The notes: a model not told the origin generated them from the letters alone. A DNA stretch of 54,641 bases from Verrucomicrobiota bacterium (GCA_024277195.1 JAJRVS010000316.1:1-54641), one strand, 5' to 3'. Positions 16,897 through 26,776 are shown, counted from the stretch's first letter. A program made the numbers and translations.

Positions 16897-16926
16897 ATGT
16901 TACGATTAGTGTTAGTAGTCCTGCTC

Positions 16927-18252
16927 TTATTTCAGAAAAGAGCGGCTTTTCTTTCTGGTGTCGGGTAGGAAATCAAGGTGTTTGTATTCCTTCTTCAGCA
17001 CTTCTTGCGAATTGGTGTCCAACCAGCGATCAAGTATGGTCGCATAGAGTTGACGGAAATCGGTTGAAGTTTCGTCTGACCAGGGGGCATCACTGCGTCC
17101 ATCCGAGGGGATGATTGGATGGGTGCCGTATACGCCGCCTTTGAGCCCTGAGCCGACGACGTAAAAGGTGGACATGGTGCCGTGATCGGTGCCGCCGGAA
17201 CCATTTTCATAGGGGCGTCGACCGAATTCGGAATAAGGCATGACGATCACCTTGTCGGATAGGTTTTTAGCTGCCAGGTCTTTAACGAAGGCGTTGATGC
17301 TGCTGGACAGTTCCTCGTGCAGATCTCCGTGGCGGGCGAGCTGACTGCCGTGGGTATCAAATCCTCCGATATCCAGTGAATAAACCCGGGTTCCCATTTC
17401 GGCGCTTACCATGGCGGCGACCGCTTTGAGGTCCCTCGCCATCCGATGATCCGGATATTCGGAGTCGGCTTTGTAGGAAGAAATGGTTTCCCTGACTTTT
17501 TCCTCGGTGATGAGTGCGTTCATGTAGGCCATGTTGAGGTAGTTGACCTTGGGATTTTTCTCATGTTCTGCAGCATTGATGGCCGTTTTTAATAGCTTCG
17601 AAGTTTCATCATTGGCATCGAGGGTTCGACTTGCCTGGGACTTTATATCCGAAGATAACATGCTGAACACTGGCTGCGGGCTTTTCGAGCGCAGCGTGAT
17701 CGGTAGGTTGCGGCTGATGTGGGTGGCGACCGGGTAGTTGATCTTGCGCACTTGATCCTGTGGGCATTCTGAATCCAGGTAGCGTCCCAGCCAACCGGTG
17801 CCCGAGAACTCGAGTCCGCCTCCGCGTTCGTAGAAATCCTGTCCCGAAAAGTGACTTCGGGTGCTGTTGGGATAGCCTACGTCCAGCATGACTGCCATGT
17901 TGCCTTCTTTGAAGAGTTCTTCGTAACCGGGAGCCTGAGGGTTAAAACCGAAGTTCTCGTCGATCATCAGCGCATCCTTTTTAGGAATGGCGATCTTGGG
18001 GCGGTTTTTGTAATATTGGTCGTCATGGGTCGGTGCGAGCATGTTCATGCCGTCGTTGCCGCCGCCTAACTTGATCAATACCAGTATTTTTCCGTCTTTG
18101 TCCAATGCTGCCGATCCAGCTGCGTTGACGGTGTCAACGAGGAAGGAAGGGGCAAAAGAACTGAGAGCCATCAGTCCCACGCCTGCGCCTCCGGTTGATA
18201 AGAACTCGCGTCGTGTGGTGAGTGATAATTTTTTGCTGCGATTTGTTTTCAT
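16927..18252 (-). CDS. DUF1501 secreted protein (sulfatase-like fold), Tat signal
   Basis: 441 residues. It has a twin-arginine signal TTRREFLSTGGAGVG near residue 12. The DUF1501 hallmarks follow: ILVLIKLGGGNDGMNMLAP, FSGQDFYERGG, VYSLDIGGFDTHGSQ and FGRRPYENGSGGTDHGT. DUF1501 proteins are abundant in Planctomycetes and Verrucomicrobia. They are related to the alkaline phosphatase/sulfatase superfamily, but no reaction is established. It lies 49 bases downstream of the DUF1800 gene on the same strand, the usual pairing, and probably shares its transcript. Confidence 0.93.
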   Translation of the reverse strand: MKTNRSKKLSLTTRREFLSTGGAGVGLMALSSFAPSFLVDTVNAAGSAALDKDGKILVLIKLGGGNDGMNMLAPTHDDQYYKNRPKIAIPKKDALMIDENFGFNPQAPGYEELFKEGNMAVMLDVGYPNSTRSHFSGQDFYERGGGLEFSGTGWLGRYLDSECPQDQVRKINYPVATHISRNLPITLRSKSPQPVFSMLSSDIKSQASRTLDANDETSKLLKTAINAAEHEKNPKVNYLNMAYMNALITEEKVRETISSYKADSEYPDHRMARDLKAVAAMVSAEMGTRVYSLDIGGFDTHGSQLARHGDLHEELSSSINAFVKDLAAKNLSDKVIVMPYSEFGRRPYENGSGGTDHGTMSTFYVVGSGLKGGVYGTHPIIPSDGRSDAPWSDETSTDFRQLYATILDRWLDTNSQEVLKKEYKHLDFLPDTRKKSRSFLK

Positions 18253-18301
18253 GGCAGATAAGGTTGGTTGTGATTGTTCGGTTAAGTTGATGTTTATAAG
18301 T

Positions 18302-19963
18302 TTAGCAAACCTGGTAATATTGAGATTGCAGGATGGCTTGAATGATTTGTTTTAATCTGGCGATGCGATCAGCTTCACCGTCGGCTTTGGCAAAATGTTC
18401 CTGTAATGGAACGGTGTATTCATCGTTAGGAGTGATGGCCAGCAGGTAGGTGATGAAATGATTGACGATTTCAACATCCGAGCGGTCTTCGGCAGCCTTG
18501 AGATATTCGCCGATGGATTCACTGGATACGGTGTAGTTACCTGTTCCTGTTTTAGACATTTTCATGCCACGGCGATGTCCGTCTTCGGAGAAAAGGCGAT
18601 CAACCACGATGCGTCTACCGTTGATGGTTCCGTTGTTCATCCAGAAAGCGCCTCCGTTCCAACCGTTGACGTCCGGAGGATCGGCATAGGCTTGACCGAG
18701 GAAATCGAGTTCTCCCACGATGCTTGGGGTGGGTTCCACTTGCAGTCCCAAATCCTGCAGGGCGCCTATGTAGAACTGGAAGGGGCTTTTGTAGAGCTGG
18801 CCACGAAAGGCGAGATCATAAAACAGCCGGCTTTTGAAAAAGGTTTCAAACAACCAGTAAACATTGAAATCGGCTTTTCTCCAGGCTTTGCCGAGTGGTG
18901 CGAGGTATTCCTCTGGTAAGCCGCCCTCGACGAGGAACTCGTGGCTCAATTCTTTTGCCAAATGGGTTTCGGCTTCCTCTTTGGAGAAAATCAGATCGAC
19001 AATAGCGTCGCCATCGTAGTTGCGTGCGCGTCCGTAGACTCGCTTGCGGCTGTCATCGTGCAGTTTGGGATTCAGGGTGAGTTCCTCGGCATCTTTTTCC
19101 AGGGTGTAAGGGTTGAGTTCGGGGTTCGGAACATAACCGGTGAATGCTTTGGCCGCTTCCTTGATGTCATCTTCGTCATAACCACGATCCACTCCTAAAA
19201 CGAATAACTCCTGGACCTCCCGGGCAAAATTTTCATTTGGATTGGCTTTGGTGCTGCCGATGATATCCAGCATTTTCCCCATGCCATGGGTTTTATACAT
19301 TTTTTTGATCATGTCCGGGTAGCTGCCAAAAAAATTATCGCGTAATGCACGGTGATGATTATGAATGTCCGCCATGTAGTCGGTTTGAGTCCGGACCGAA
19401 CTGAAGTTGACCACGCAGATGTTTTGCAAAAAGAGATTGAGCTTTTCGAATGCTGAATTCTGCGGGCGGCTGGCGATTTTCAACCATTCGTGCCCGTAGT
19501 CTGCCCAGTATTTGCGTTGTGCCATGTCGGGTCGACTAACAAACATGGTTGTAAACTTTCCGGTAGCCTTACGGGTTTCATTGCGCTGGTAGGCGTGATG
19601 GGCGATAACGATTCTGCGAGCATAAGGATCGCGGAAGGACATGTTTTTTATCTTGCCGGCCTGATCTTTCCATTTGGCTTGGCCTTTGGCCCATTCAACA
19701 GCGGTTTCGAATTCAGCAGAGAGTGCTTTGTCTGCATTGTCCGCATAAGAATCGATCACTGGATGGGGTTGAGGGTAAGCCGCTCGTTTGAAAAGGTATT
19801 CCATGGCACCATCGAGGCCTGTGCGTTTGAGGCGGGTGACATCTGCAGGGCGCGCGGTCCAAGAGGCTCGTCGCAGCAGGTGGCGAATTTTGTCTTCGCT
19901 CCACTCGGAAGCATCAATGGGTTTCCAGGCGTCTCGTGGATTTACGGCAGGTTTTACATTCAT
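18302..19963 (-). CDS. DUF1800 protein
   Basis: 553 residues from ATG 19963 (MNVKPAVNPRDAW); the frame stays open upstream to 20050 but that part lacks family sequence. DUF1800 features are visible: HLLRRASWTARPADVTRL near the N terminus, FFGSYPDMIKKM, NENFAREVQELFVLGVDRGY, and a late region PDVNGWNGGAFWMNN. Members are usually encoded with DUF1501, as here, and both are thought to be exported, though no clear signal peptide is visible in this one. Function unknown. Confidence 0.92.
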   Translation of the reverse strand: MNVKPAVNPRDAWKPIDASEWSEDKIRHLLRRASWTARPADVTRLKRTGLDGAMEYLFKRAAYPQPHPVIDSYADNADKALSAEFETAVEWAKGQAKWKDQAGKIKNMSFRDPYARRIVIAHHAYQRNETRKATGKFTTMFVSRPDMAQRKYWADYGHEWLKIASRPQNSAFEKLNLFLQNICVVNFSSVRTQTDYMADIHNHHRALRDNFFGSYPDMIKKMYKTHGMGKMLDIIGSTKANPNENFAREVQELFVLGVDRGYDEDDIKEAAKAFTGYVPNPELNPYTLEKDAEELTLNPKLHDDSRKRVYGRARNYDGDAIVDLIFSKEEAETHLAKELSHEFLVEGGLPEEYLAPLGKAWRKADFNVYWLFETFFKSRLFYDLAFRGQLYKSPFQFYIGALQDLGLQVEPTPSIVGELDFLGQAYADPPDVNGWNGGAFWMNNGTINGRRIVVDRLFSEDGHRRGMKMSKTGTGNYTVSSESIGEYLKAAEDRSDVEIVNHFITYLLAITPNDEYTVPLQEHFAKADGEADRIARLKQIIQAILQSQYYQVC

Positions 19964-20161
19964 GATATCTTTTGGTTGTGTCTCTATGGGGAAATAACAA
20001 GCCCGCGCGGCTTTGTTACACAGTTCATCGGATTTGAAGCCGAATGTCAAAGCGTCGACAATTGATGCGCAGTGAATGACAATTGGTGCGCAAACCGGCT
20101 TAAAAGCGGTTAAATTTCTCTTAGTGGTTGCTTTTAAAGCTAAGCGAAGAGAGCGTCCTGC

Positions 20162-21205
20162 TCACAGCTTATTTCCGCTGCGAGCGTCGTACCAATGGGC
20201 GACTTTTCCGTTGAGCAGGGCGCACTTGATCTCTTTTTCGTTGAGACCAAAAGCGGTCTCTGATTCGATAACCACGTAGGCGGTGTCATACTCGACGCCG
20301 TCGATGGTTTCTTTGCCCATCCACTTCCATTTTACCGCAGATTCCAGCTCGATGGTCGCACCGGCTTCGCCTTTGCGTAGGCTGTTTTTCAGAGGATCAA
20401 AGCGGGGGTCGCTGCCATCATTATAAACGGCTAGAGCTTCTTCGTTGGCAATGGCTTTAAGAATACGTTTGCGCTCGGCATTGCGTTGGGATTCGAGACC
20501 TTCCATTTTTTTTCTCACAAAAGAGTCGTAGCGAGCCTGGATGCGTTCTTTCAGATCGGTTTCGTCGATTCTGAGAGCTGCGGTAACAGGCATGCTGCTG
20601 CCTGCGGACAGACTAAGCACGCCGTTGTCCAATTTACGAACTGACATGGTGGCACCGATTGGAAGTTTACCCGTGGCTATGATTTTGCCGCCTTCTTTGA
20701 TCTCAAATTCCACTGGCACCCGGATCGCGACCATTTTAGGAACGGCTTTGGGCGGGATGTTTTGCCAATTGGATACGATTTCGAGCAGCGGGGTGATTTT
20801 TGGATCGGGGTATTGAGCCAGGATTTGCTTTTCGACTTCGATGCTATTGTCGGGTTGGGTTTTGGCAGGTTTGCTGGTTTTAACAAGCGGCTTTTTTTCT
20901 TCCGGTTTTTTGGGGGTAGGAGCAGTGGCAGCTTTCTTTTTTGCTACTTCTGGAGCTGGAGTTTTTTTTGGTGCCGTCTTTTTTTCTTCAAGTGAGGGGG
21001 CTGCAGTGGTTTCAGATAATAGCGGTTCATTGTTCTGGGGGCTTGCCAAGCGGAGCATGTAAACCGCAAAAACAACAGAGAGGGTGAGGGCGGAGTATAT
21101 GCCGAAAAACAACCACATCGACGACTTATGCCGTCGTGTTCGTATGGTTCCTTTTTTTTTAGGGCGGCGAGCTTTGCTTTGCCTTCTTCTTGCGGGTTGT
21201 GTCAT
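20162..21205 (-). CDS. Single-pass membrane protein with Lys/Pro/Ala-rich linker, unknown
   Basis: 347 residues from ATG 21205 (MTQPARRRQSK). A strongly basic N-terminal tail of about 30 residues is followed by one membrane helix (MWLFFGIYSALTLSVVFAVYML). Next is a 90-residue Lys/Pro/Ala/Glu linker and a folded extracytoplasmic domain (from about residue 125 on). A coiled-coil-like stretch, LKERIQARYDSFVRKKMEGL, lies in the middle. The positive-inside tail puts the domain outside the membrane. The linker length would allow it to cross the cell wall. I do not recognise the domain. No operon partner is evident. Confidence 0.75.
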   Translation of the reverse strand: MTQPARRRQSKARRPKKKGTIRTRRHKSSMWLFFGIYSALTLSVVFAVYMLRLASPQNNEPLLSETTAAPSLEEKKTAPKKTPAPEVAKKKAATAPTPKKPEEKKPLVKTSKPAKTQPDNSIEVEKQILAQYPDPKITPLLEIVSNWQNIPPKAVPKMVAIRVPVEFEIKEGGKIIATGKLPIGATMSVRKLDNGVLSLSAGSSMPVTAALRIDETDLKERIQARYDSFVRKKMEGLESQRNAERKRILKAIANEEALAVYNDGSDPRFDPLKNSLRKGEAGATIELESAVKWKWMGKETIDGVEYDTAYVVIESETAFGLNEKEIKCALLNGKVAHWYDARSGNKL

Positions 21206-21364
21206 CGTGTTTAACCGGTCATGTTTAGCAGCAGACAGTAAATACGATTCTATCAAACTTTTAAGCTATGGGGATCCGTTTTGTCAAACAAATCACGTTG
21301 CAGTTAAAAATAAGTGAGCATATTTTGTTGTCCATAAGCTCAAAAGTGGGCTTAGATTGGCTAT

Positions 21365-22558
21365 GTGAATGATGAATTGATCTATCTTGATAACAACGCC
21401 ACCACACGAGTGCATCCGGAGGTGTGCGCGGCGATGGAGCCGTATTTGTCGGGAGCTTGTTATGGTAATCCGTCGGCAGGTTATCGTTTTGGTAAACAAG
21501 CGAGGCAAGCGGTGGAGCGGGCGAGGGAGCAGGTAGCGTTGTTATTAAATGCACAAGCGGAGGAGATTGTTTTTACCGGTTGCGGCACGGAATCCAACAA
21601 TACTGCGCTCGAATCGGCTTTGCGCTGCTATCCGCAGCGGCGGCATTTGGTGATCAGTGCCACCGAGCACAGTGCGGTGGAAAAGCCTTGTGAAGCTTTG
21701 CAGGCTCGTGGTTATCGGGTGACCCGGGTGGCTGTGGATGGAGAGGGTATGATCGATTTAGAGGAATTGGAGTCGGTTGTGGATGGGGGTGATACGGTTT
21801 TGGTTTCGTTAATTTGGGCGAATAATGAAACGGGTGTTTTGGCTCCGATTGAAGAGGCCGCAAAAATTGTCAAAAATAAAGGCGTGTTGTTTCACAGTGA
21901 CGCGGTTCAAGCGGTGGGTAAGGTGGATTTGGATCTGAGTGATAGCGCCGTATCTATGTTGTCAGTGTCGGGACATAAGCTGCATGCGGCCAAAGGAGTC
22001 GGTGTGCTTTATGTGAACCGACAGGTGCGCTTTGAAGCAAGTATGCTCGGCGGTGGGCAGGAGGGGGGGCGTCGTTCGGGCACAGAAAATGTGGCTGGTA
22101 TCGTGGGTTTGGGCAAGGCAGCGGAATTGCTGCAGTCATCGCTGGTGGGTGGAGGGCATCAGCAAGCTATGCGGCAGTTGCGAGATCGTTTTGAGCAAAC
22201 TTTGATCGAACGGATTCCCCATACGCTGGTGAACGGTCACCGTGAGCAGCGTTTGCCCAATACTTCGAATTTATGTTTTAGGGGGGTGGACGCGGAGGGG
22301 CTTTTGATCTTGTTGGACAATGCGGGCATTTGTTGTTCGCCGGGATCGGCGTGCAGTACGGGTGCAGTCAAGCCATCGCGGGTACTGACCGCGATGGGGA
22401 TGTCAGCGGCCAGAGCACGTAGCAGTGTGCGCTTTTCGCTGTCGATGTTTACTACGGAAGAAGAGATCGACCGAGCAGTTGATCTGGTCGAACAGGCCGT
22501 GGGCAAGTTGCAAATTGTCCTGCCTGCGGGTGGGGGTCCGGTGGTCAGGCATACCTGA
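21365..22558 (+). CDS. Cysteine desulfurase, NifS/IscS family
   Basis: 397 residues, PLP-dependent. It takes sulfur from cysteine as an enzyme persulfide for FeS clusters or thio-cofactors. Visible: YLDNNATTRVHPEV at the N terminus, the PLP-binding FTGCGTESNNTAL and HSDAVQ, the Schiff-base lysine in SVSGHKLHAAKG, GGGQEGGRRSGTENV, and the persulfide cysteine in CCSPGSACSTGAVKPSRVL. The SACSTG loop with a long flexible region indicates a group I (NifS/IscS) enzyme. The start is GTG 21365. There is no scaffold protein, IscR or tRNA thiolase next to it. The last 15 residues (LPAGGGPVVRHT) are Gly/Pro-rich and lie outside the conserved domain. Confidence 0.94.
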   Translation: MNDELIYLDNNATTRVHPEVCAAMEPYLSGACYGNPSAGYRFGKQARQAVERAREQVALLLNAQAEEIVFTGCGTESNNTALESALRCYPQRRHLVISATEHSAVEKPCEALQARGYRVTRVAVDGEGMIDLEELESVVDGGDTVLVSLIWANNETGVLAPIEEAAKIVKNKGVLFHSDAVQAVGKVDLDLSDSAVSMLSVSGHKLHAAKGVGVLYVNRQVRFEASMLGGGQEGGRRSGTENVAGIVGLGKAAELLQSSLVGGGHQQAMRQLRDRFEQTLIERIPHTLVNGHREQRLPNTSNLCFRGVDAEGLLILLDNAGICCSPGSACSTGAVKPSRVLTAMGMSAARARSSVRFSLSMFTTEEEIDRAVDLVEQAVGKLQIVLPAGGGPVVRHT

Positions 22559-22608
22559 TTGCTGCCCCGATTTTGCAGGTTTGATGGAGCGCCCTTGCGG
22601 TGGCCGGA

Positions 22609-23055
22609 TCAATGGAAGGCCTTGAGGTTTTGCTGGGTTTGTTCAGCATCAAAAACTGCCATTGTTTGGATTTTAGGCTCTTTTTTGAACAAGCGGATAT
22701 CGCCGTGGATTTTGGGTACGTGATGGTCGGTGGCGGCGACGCTTCCCGGAGGGTAGTTGGGATCACCGGGACGGGTTACCCAGGTGCGGTTTCTATTGAG
22801 AACGATGAAATAACGGTAACCTTCGTTGAGCACTACGGTGGAAATACGCTGACCAACGATGTTTTCCGCCTGGGCATGAGTCATGCCGGTGGTGCCAGTG
22901 TAGCTGACGGTGTAGAGGTCGTTCTGGGTTTTGTGCAGGTTAAATTTGCCCGGCATATTGGAAAAGTCCGGTTGCGGGGCTGAAGCGCAGCCGATGGAAA
23001 AAAGGATGACCGCAAGGGCGGCGGTGAATAGTGAGCGGATGACAAGTGAGTTCAT
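22609..23055 (-). CDS. Small lipoprotein, possibly CC0125/CC1285-like
   Basis: 148 residues with an N-terminal hydrophobic helix and a lipobox SIGCAS (Cys about residue 23). The mature part has YTVSYTGTTGMTHAQAEN and NEGYRYFIVLNR, which loosely resemble a family of small lipoproteins described in Caulobacter. The resemblance is weak. It stands alone between the convergent cysteine desulfurase gene and the VapBC pair. Confidence 0.75.
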   Translation of the reverse strand: MNSLVIRSLFTAALAVILFSIGCASAPQPDFSNMPGKFNLHKTQNDLYTVSYTGTTGMTHAQAENIVGQRISTVVLNEGYRYFIVLNRNRTWVTRPGDPNYPPGSVAATDHHVPKIHGDIRLFKKEPKIQTMAVFDAEQTQQNLKAFH

Positions 23056-23157
23056 GGGTTTTTATTAAAGGATTCGAGCCTGACTGTAAAGTGAGATGTG
23101 GGGAAATTTGGAGGTTAATAGGTGGGGGGACGTCCAATCAATTGGCGGGTTGTGGGT

Positions 23158-23583
23158 TTAAGAAAGAACAGTCAACGCGGTAGCTCCACCTGGAACCCGA
23201 TCAGTATTGATACGGTGGTCAAGGGTGAGAAATTTGGCTTGGTGTTTCAAAGCGAGCGCCAGTAGGTAGATGTCGGTGAGTTGTGCCGGGGTGACACCAT
23301 TTAGCGAAATAGAGGGAGTAAGCAGAGAGAGGTTTTCTGCCAAAAAACGGTGACCTACTATGGAACTAATCATGCCTTTTAAGGCGAGAGCTGCCATTCT
23401 GGGGCTTTGGGCTCCATTGCCAGGGTATTTGGGATTACCCAATATGCGTAACAAGCCATTTTCAGTGATGGCGCAGGTTGCCCATCCATCCGTATTTGAA
23501 TACATCCAATCTTTTGTAAGCTGATGATGGGGGTGACTGGTGTCGGCGCGGGCGATCAGTATATTAACATCGAGTAAGTGCAT
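23158..23583 (-). CDS. VapC-type PIN-domain toxin
   Basis: 141 residues. PIN-domain ribonuclease of a type II toxin-antitoxin pair. The acidic active-site residues are visible: the first Asp in MHLLDVNILIA, a Glu in CAITENGLLRI, Asp in LTDIYLLALA and the final LTLDHRI with an Asp. It follows its antitoxin by three bases. Known VapCs cut tRNA or rRNA at single sites. All acidic residues are intact, so it looks active. Confidence 0.92.
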   Translation of the reverse strand: MHLLDVNILIARADTSHPHHQLTKDWMYSNTDGWATCAITENGLLRILGNPKYPGNGAQSPRMAALALKGMISSIVGHRFLAENLSLLTPSISLNGVTPAQLTDIYLLALALKHQAKFLTLDHRINTDRVPGGATALTVLS

Positions 23584-23586
23584 CCT

Positions 23587-23862
23587 TTACGCTCCAAGCT
23601 CTTCTCGTAGTTGATCGATTTGGGACAGGAATTCATCGCGAGCAGGAACCTTACGATTTTTTAACACAGGAACACCGAATTCATCGATAAGGTAGATTTT
23701 GGCTTCTTCCGGGCTGAGTTGAATAGGTTCATGAGGGTGGGGACTCGGCATGATTTTTTCCAACCCGTCGATGACGAGTTGTTTTAACGTGATTTGGCGT
23801 TGGGCGCTCACTACCTTGGCTTGATGAAACAAGGCGTCGGGGAGTTCGATAGTGGTTTTCAT
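23587..23862 (-). CDS. VapB-type antitoxin
   Basis: 91 residues from ATG 23862 (MKTTIELPDAL); a longer frame to 23886 adds eight non-conserved residues. The N terminus is a ribbon-helix-helix DNA-binding segment (KTTIELPDALFHQAKVV), and the acidic C terminus (SQIDQLREELGA) would wrap the toxin. Antitoxin first, toxin second, four-base spacing: the standard vapBC layout. Autoregulation is expected; AATATTAGTATACCCATAAA upstream is AT-rich but has no clear palindrome. Confidence 0.88.
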   Translation of the reverse strand: MKTTIELPDALFHQAKVVSAQRQITLKQLVIDGLEKIMPSPHPHEPIQLSPEEAKIYLIDEFGVPVLKNRKVPARDEFLSQIDQLREELGA

Positions 23863-23923
23863 AATTGTGAATATTAGTATACCCATAAATATGGGTCGAT
23901 AGCTTCAGTGAGTCAAGAGGGAG

Positions 23924-26776
23924 TTATTTTCGCGAGAGGTGGACGAGGGTGCGTTCGATGGTGTTGAGTATGTCTTCGAGGTGACTGCTGATGTCTTCTG
24001 CCAGGAAGCGTAGGATGAAATAGTTGGATTCCTGCAGCAGAGCATCTTTGCGGCGGTCGCGGCGATAGGCTTTGCTGCTATCGAGGTGTTGATGGCCGTC
24101 GAGTTCGATCACCAGTTGATATTTTTTGCATAAAAAGTCGACTTCCATCTGGCTGGTTTGGTCGAAGGGAATACTTAGTTTGGCATTGAGTTGGAATAGG
24201 TCGGTGGTATCGGGCAGGGATTGTAGGCGCTGATAAAGGAAGGCTTCGGAGGCGCTGCGCGCGCGTTTGGCTCCGGTGGCATCTGGTTCGGGTTTTTGGC
24301 TGGCGTGAAGGAATGCGCGTGCGAGGGGAGGATCGATACCGTCACGGATCAGACGTTGCACGCTGGCGCTGTAGTCGTTTTTCCATTGGGCGTCGAGCGG
24401 TAGAGGTACGTCGGTGGGCCAGCCGGGCAGAGCGCTGGCGGGTAGTAGGAGGGTATAACCGACGGCTTCGTAACCTTGGCATCGACGATCGAACATGCGC
24501 GATAACATCGGCACATCGAGGTCGGCGTAATCATAGACACGCACTTCTTTTTTGTCATGATGCAGTCGGTGCAGGCGACCGACGTATTGGGCGATGGTGC
24601 CGCGCCAGGAAACGGGTAAGCTGAGAAACAGGGTGTCGAGGCATGGGTCGTCGAAACCTTCGCCAACAAAACGTCCGGTGGCGATGATGACACGGGAGCT
24701 TAGTTCGCGGGTTTCTTCAAGAGTGGCGAGGGATGCCGTCAGGGCTTTTTTGCCCATGCCGCCTCGCAGGGTGATGACGTGTTTGATGTAGGGGCGTAGC
24801 TGGCCGGCAAGCGTTTCCAGATGTTGGGTGCGCTCGGTGAGCACTAGTGGGGATCTGCCGTCTCGAACAGCGGCGATCACGTCGTTGCAAATGAGTTGGT
24901 TGCGAGCTTCGTTGATTAAAAGTTCGCTGTAGAGTTGTTGGAACTCGATGCGCTGATCAGGATCGGAGGGGGAGCTTGGTTGGAAGCCTGTGGGGCGGAC
25001 GATGACTTGGTGGTTGAAGGGGCGGGTGGCGGCTTGCTCGCGGGCATCGACTCGGTAGCGAATAGGGCCGCATTGCATGAATACGATGGGGTGGTGACCG
25101 TCTTTGCGAATAACAGTGGCGGAGAGCCCGAGGATATAGCGGGCTTTGCTACGTCGAATGGCGAGTTCAAAACTACGGGCGGAGATGTGGTGGCATTCGT
25201 CGACGATAACGTGACCGTAATCGGCTACTCTGTCATCTACGACGCCTTTGCGCACGAGGCTTTGGATCAGAGCGACATCTAGGTTTCCGGTCATATTTTT
25301 GCGTCCGCCGCCCAGTCGGCCGATTTTTTTGGGATCGATATCGAGGAACTGGGAGAGGCGCTCTACCCACTGCTCCTGTAGTTGCTGGCGATGCACCAGG
25401 ATGAGGGTATTGACGCCGCGTTGAGCGATCATCCAGGCGGCCAATACGGTTTTACCAAAAGCGGTGGTGGCGGCGAGTACTCCGGTGTCGTGCCGTAGCA
25501 TGGCGGCGGCGGCTTTTTCTTGATCGGGACGCAGTTTGCCTTGGAAGCTTAGGTCGAGTTTTTCACCTTTGAGCTGTTTGTTTTGAATGCGGTTTTTTAT
25601 TTTTAATTTTTTGAGCAGCTTACGCAAATCATCGAGGCATCCACGAGGCAGGGCGAGATGTTGGGGGAGGTCTTCGGCGCAGTCGATGATGCGGGGTTTG
25701 TCATAGGTGGGCAGGCGCATGGCCTGGGCGCGATAAAATTCGGGGTTCTGGAAGGCTGCCAGTCGAATGAGTCGATTGAGCAGGGGCGGTGGTAGATCTT
25801 CTTTGGGAATGTAGAGCTGGTCGGCGAGCACGATTTTGAGCTGAGCGGGAAGCTGTCCGTTGATGGCGGGCTCTTTGTATTTTCTTGAGGGCAAGGCGGT
25901 CCACGGTTGGGAGTCATCTTCGTCGCTGGAGGCGAAGCGGACGCCGATGATGCTCCCGCGTTTGCTCGCTTCGTCAGTGAGTTGATTCACCTCGTCAGGT
26001 GAGATTTTTTTTATCGAATTAAGAAAGACCCACTGATCGACGTAAGGCTTGAGATTTTGATCAACAAAGACGCTGTTGTCCTGTTCACGGGCTTTACCTT
26101 GTAGCGGCAGGGCAATGAGATTACCAAAGCCTCCTTTGGGTAAGGTGTCCTGATTGGGAAATAACCGGTCATACGAGCGCAGGCCGATGCCGGGATGTTG
26201 CTCCATGGTGTGGGTCAAAAGGTAGGAGCCGAGCTGGCGGGCTTTGATGGCGGGCAGGGCTTCGGAAAAGAAAAGCCAAACGTGGGCACCGCTGCCGGAG
26301 CGGGAGCGTTCGAGAGCGCAGGGGATTTTGACTTGTTTGCAGGTGGCGACAAAAGCGAGAGCGTCTTCCTGCCAGCAGTCGCGGTCAAAATCGACGGCGA
26401 GAAAGTAACAGCAGTCGTCGAGCAGCATGGGATAAAGGCCGATGACAAAATCATGACCTTGTGGATCATGGCCGGACAGATGTGAGTAGATTACTTCGTC
26501 GGTGACGGGAAGGAAGCTGCGGTTGGTGCAATCAAAACATTTGATCCGGGGTTTGTCGCAAAGTAGGCGCACCCATTCGTTGGCGCAGGCGGGTTGGTAG
26601 CCGGAGCGTCCGGTGCGTTGGCTCTCGAAACGTAGAGGATAGACATCGCTGCGACCTTTGAAGAGGGAGCGGAAGAGCTCGACTTTATTGTAGGCGGGGG
26701 AGTGGTGGTTTAGTGAGGCGGGTGCGGCTGTAGGGAATGGAAGGACGTTGTCGTCGGATGAGCTTGTCTTATCCAT
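23924..26776 (-). CDS. TOTE-type primase-helicase-nuclease fusion
   Basis: 950 residues in three parts. Residues about 30-270 form an archaeo-eukaryotic primase of the TOTE conflict-system type: FLAVDFDRD (125-133, catalytic Asp pair), ERSRSGSGAHVW (156-167) and YDRLFPNQD (202-210). A CxxC pair (C80-C83 FDC) may bind zinc. Residues about 410-780 are an SF2 helicase: TTAFGKT (Walker A, 437-443), VDECHH (525-530), SAT, GEGFDDP and QYVGRLHR. Residues about 840-945 resemble a DUF559/Vsr-like restriction-fold nuclease, with E846, EVDF (878-881) and VIELDGHQH (889-897). TOTE proteins are predicted to act in conflict with mobile elements. Here all activities are in one chain. It lies between VapBC and a broken RelE module. 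Confidence 0.88.
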   Translation of the reverse strand: MDKTSSSDDNVLPFPTAAPASLNHHSPAYNKVELFRSLFKGRSDVYPLRFESQRTGRSGYQPACANEWVRLLCDKPRIKCFDCTNRSFLPVTDEVIYSHLSGHDPQGHDFVIGLYPMLLDDCCYFLAVDFDRDCWQEDALAFVATCKQVKIPCALERSRSGSGAHVWLFFSEALPAIKARQLGSYLLTHTMEQHPGIGLRSYDRLFPNQDTLPKGGFGNLIALPLQGKAREQDNSVFVDQNLKPYVDQWVFLNSIKKISPDEVNQLTDEASKRGSIIGVRFASSDEDDSQPWTALPSRKYKEPAINGQLPAQLKIVLADQLYIPKEDLPPPLLNRLIRLAAFQNPEFYRAQAMRLPTYDKPRIIDCAEDLPQHLALPRGCLDDLRKLLKKLKIKNRIQNKQLKGEKLDLSFQGKLRPDQEKAAAAMLRHDTGVLAATTAFGKTVLAAWMIAQRGVNTLILVHRQQLQEQWVERLSQFLDIDPKKIGRLGGGRKNMTGNLDVALIQSLVRKGVVDDRVADYGHVIVDECHHISARSFELAIRRSKARYILGLSATVIRKDGHHPIVFMQCGPIRYRVDAREQAATRPFNHQVIVRPTGFQPSSPSDPDQRIEFQQLYSELLINEARNQLICNDVIAAVRDGRSPLVLTERTQHLETLAGQLRPYIKHVITLRGGMGKKALTASLATLEETRELSSRVIIATGRFVGEGFDDPCLDTLFLSLPVSWRGTIAQYVGRLHRLHHDKKEVRVYDYADLDVPMLSRMFDRRCQGYEAVGYTLLLPASALPGWPTDVPLPLDAQWKNDYSASVQRLIRDGIDPPLARAFLHASQKPEPDATGAKRARSASEAFLYQRLQSLPDTTDLFQLNAKLSIPFDQTSQMEVDFLCKKYQLVIELDGHQHLDSSKAYRRDRRKDALLQESNYFILRFLAEDISSHLEDILNTIERTLVHLSRK

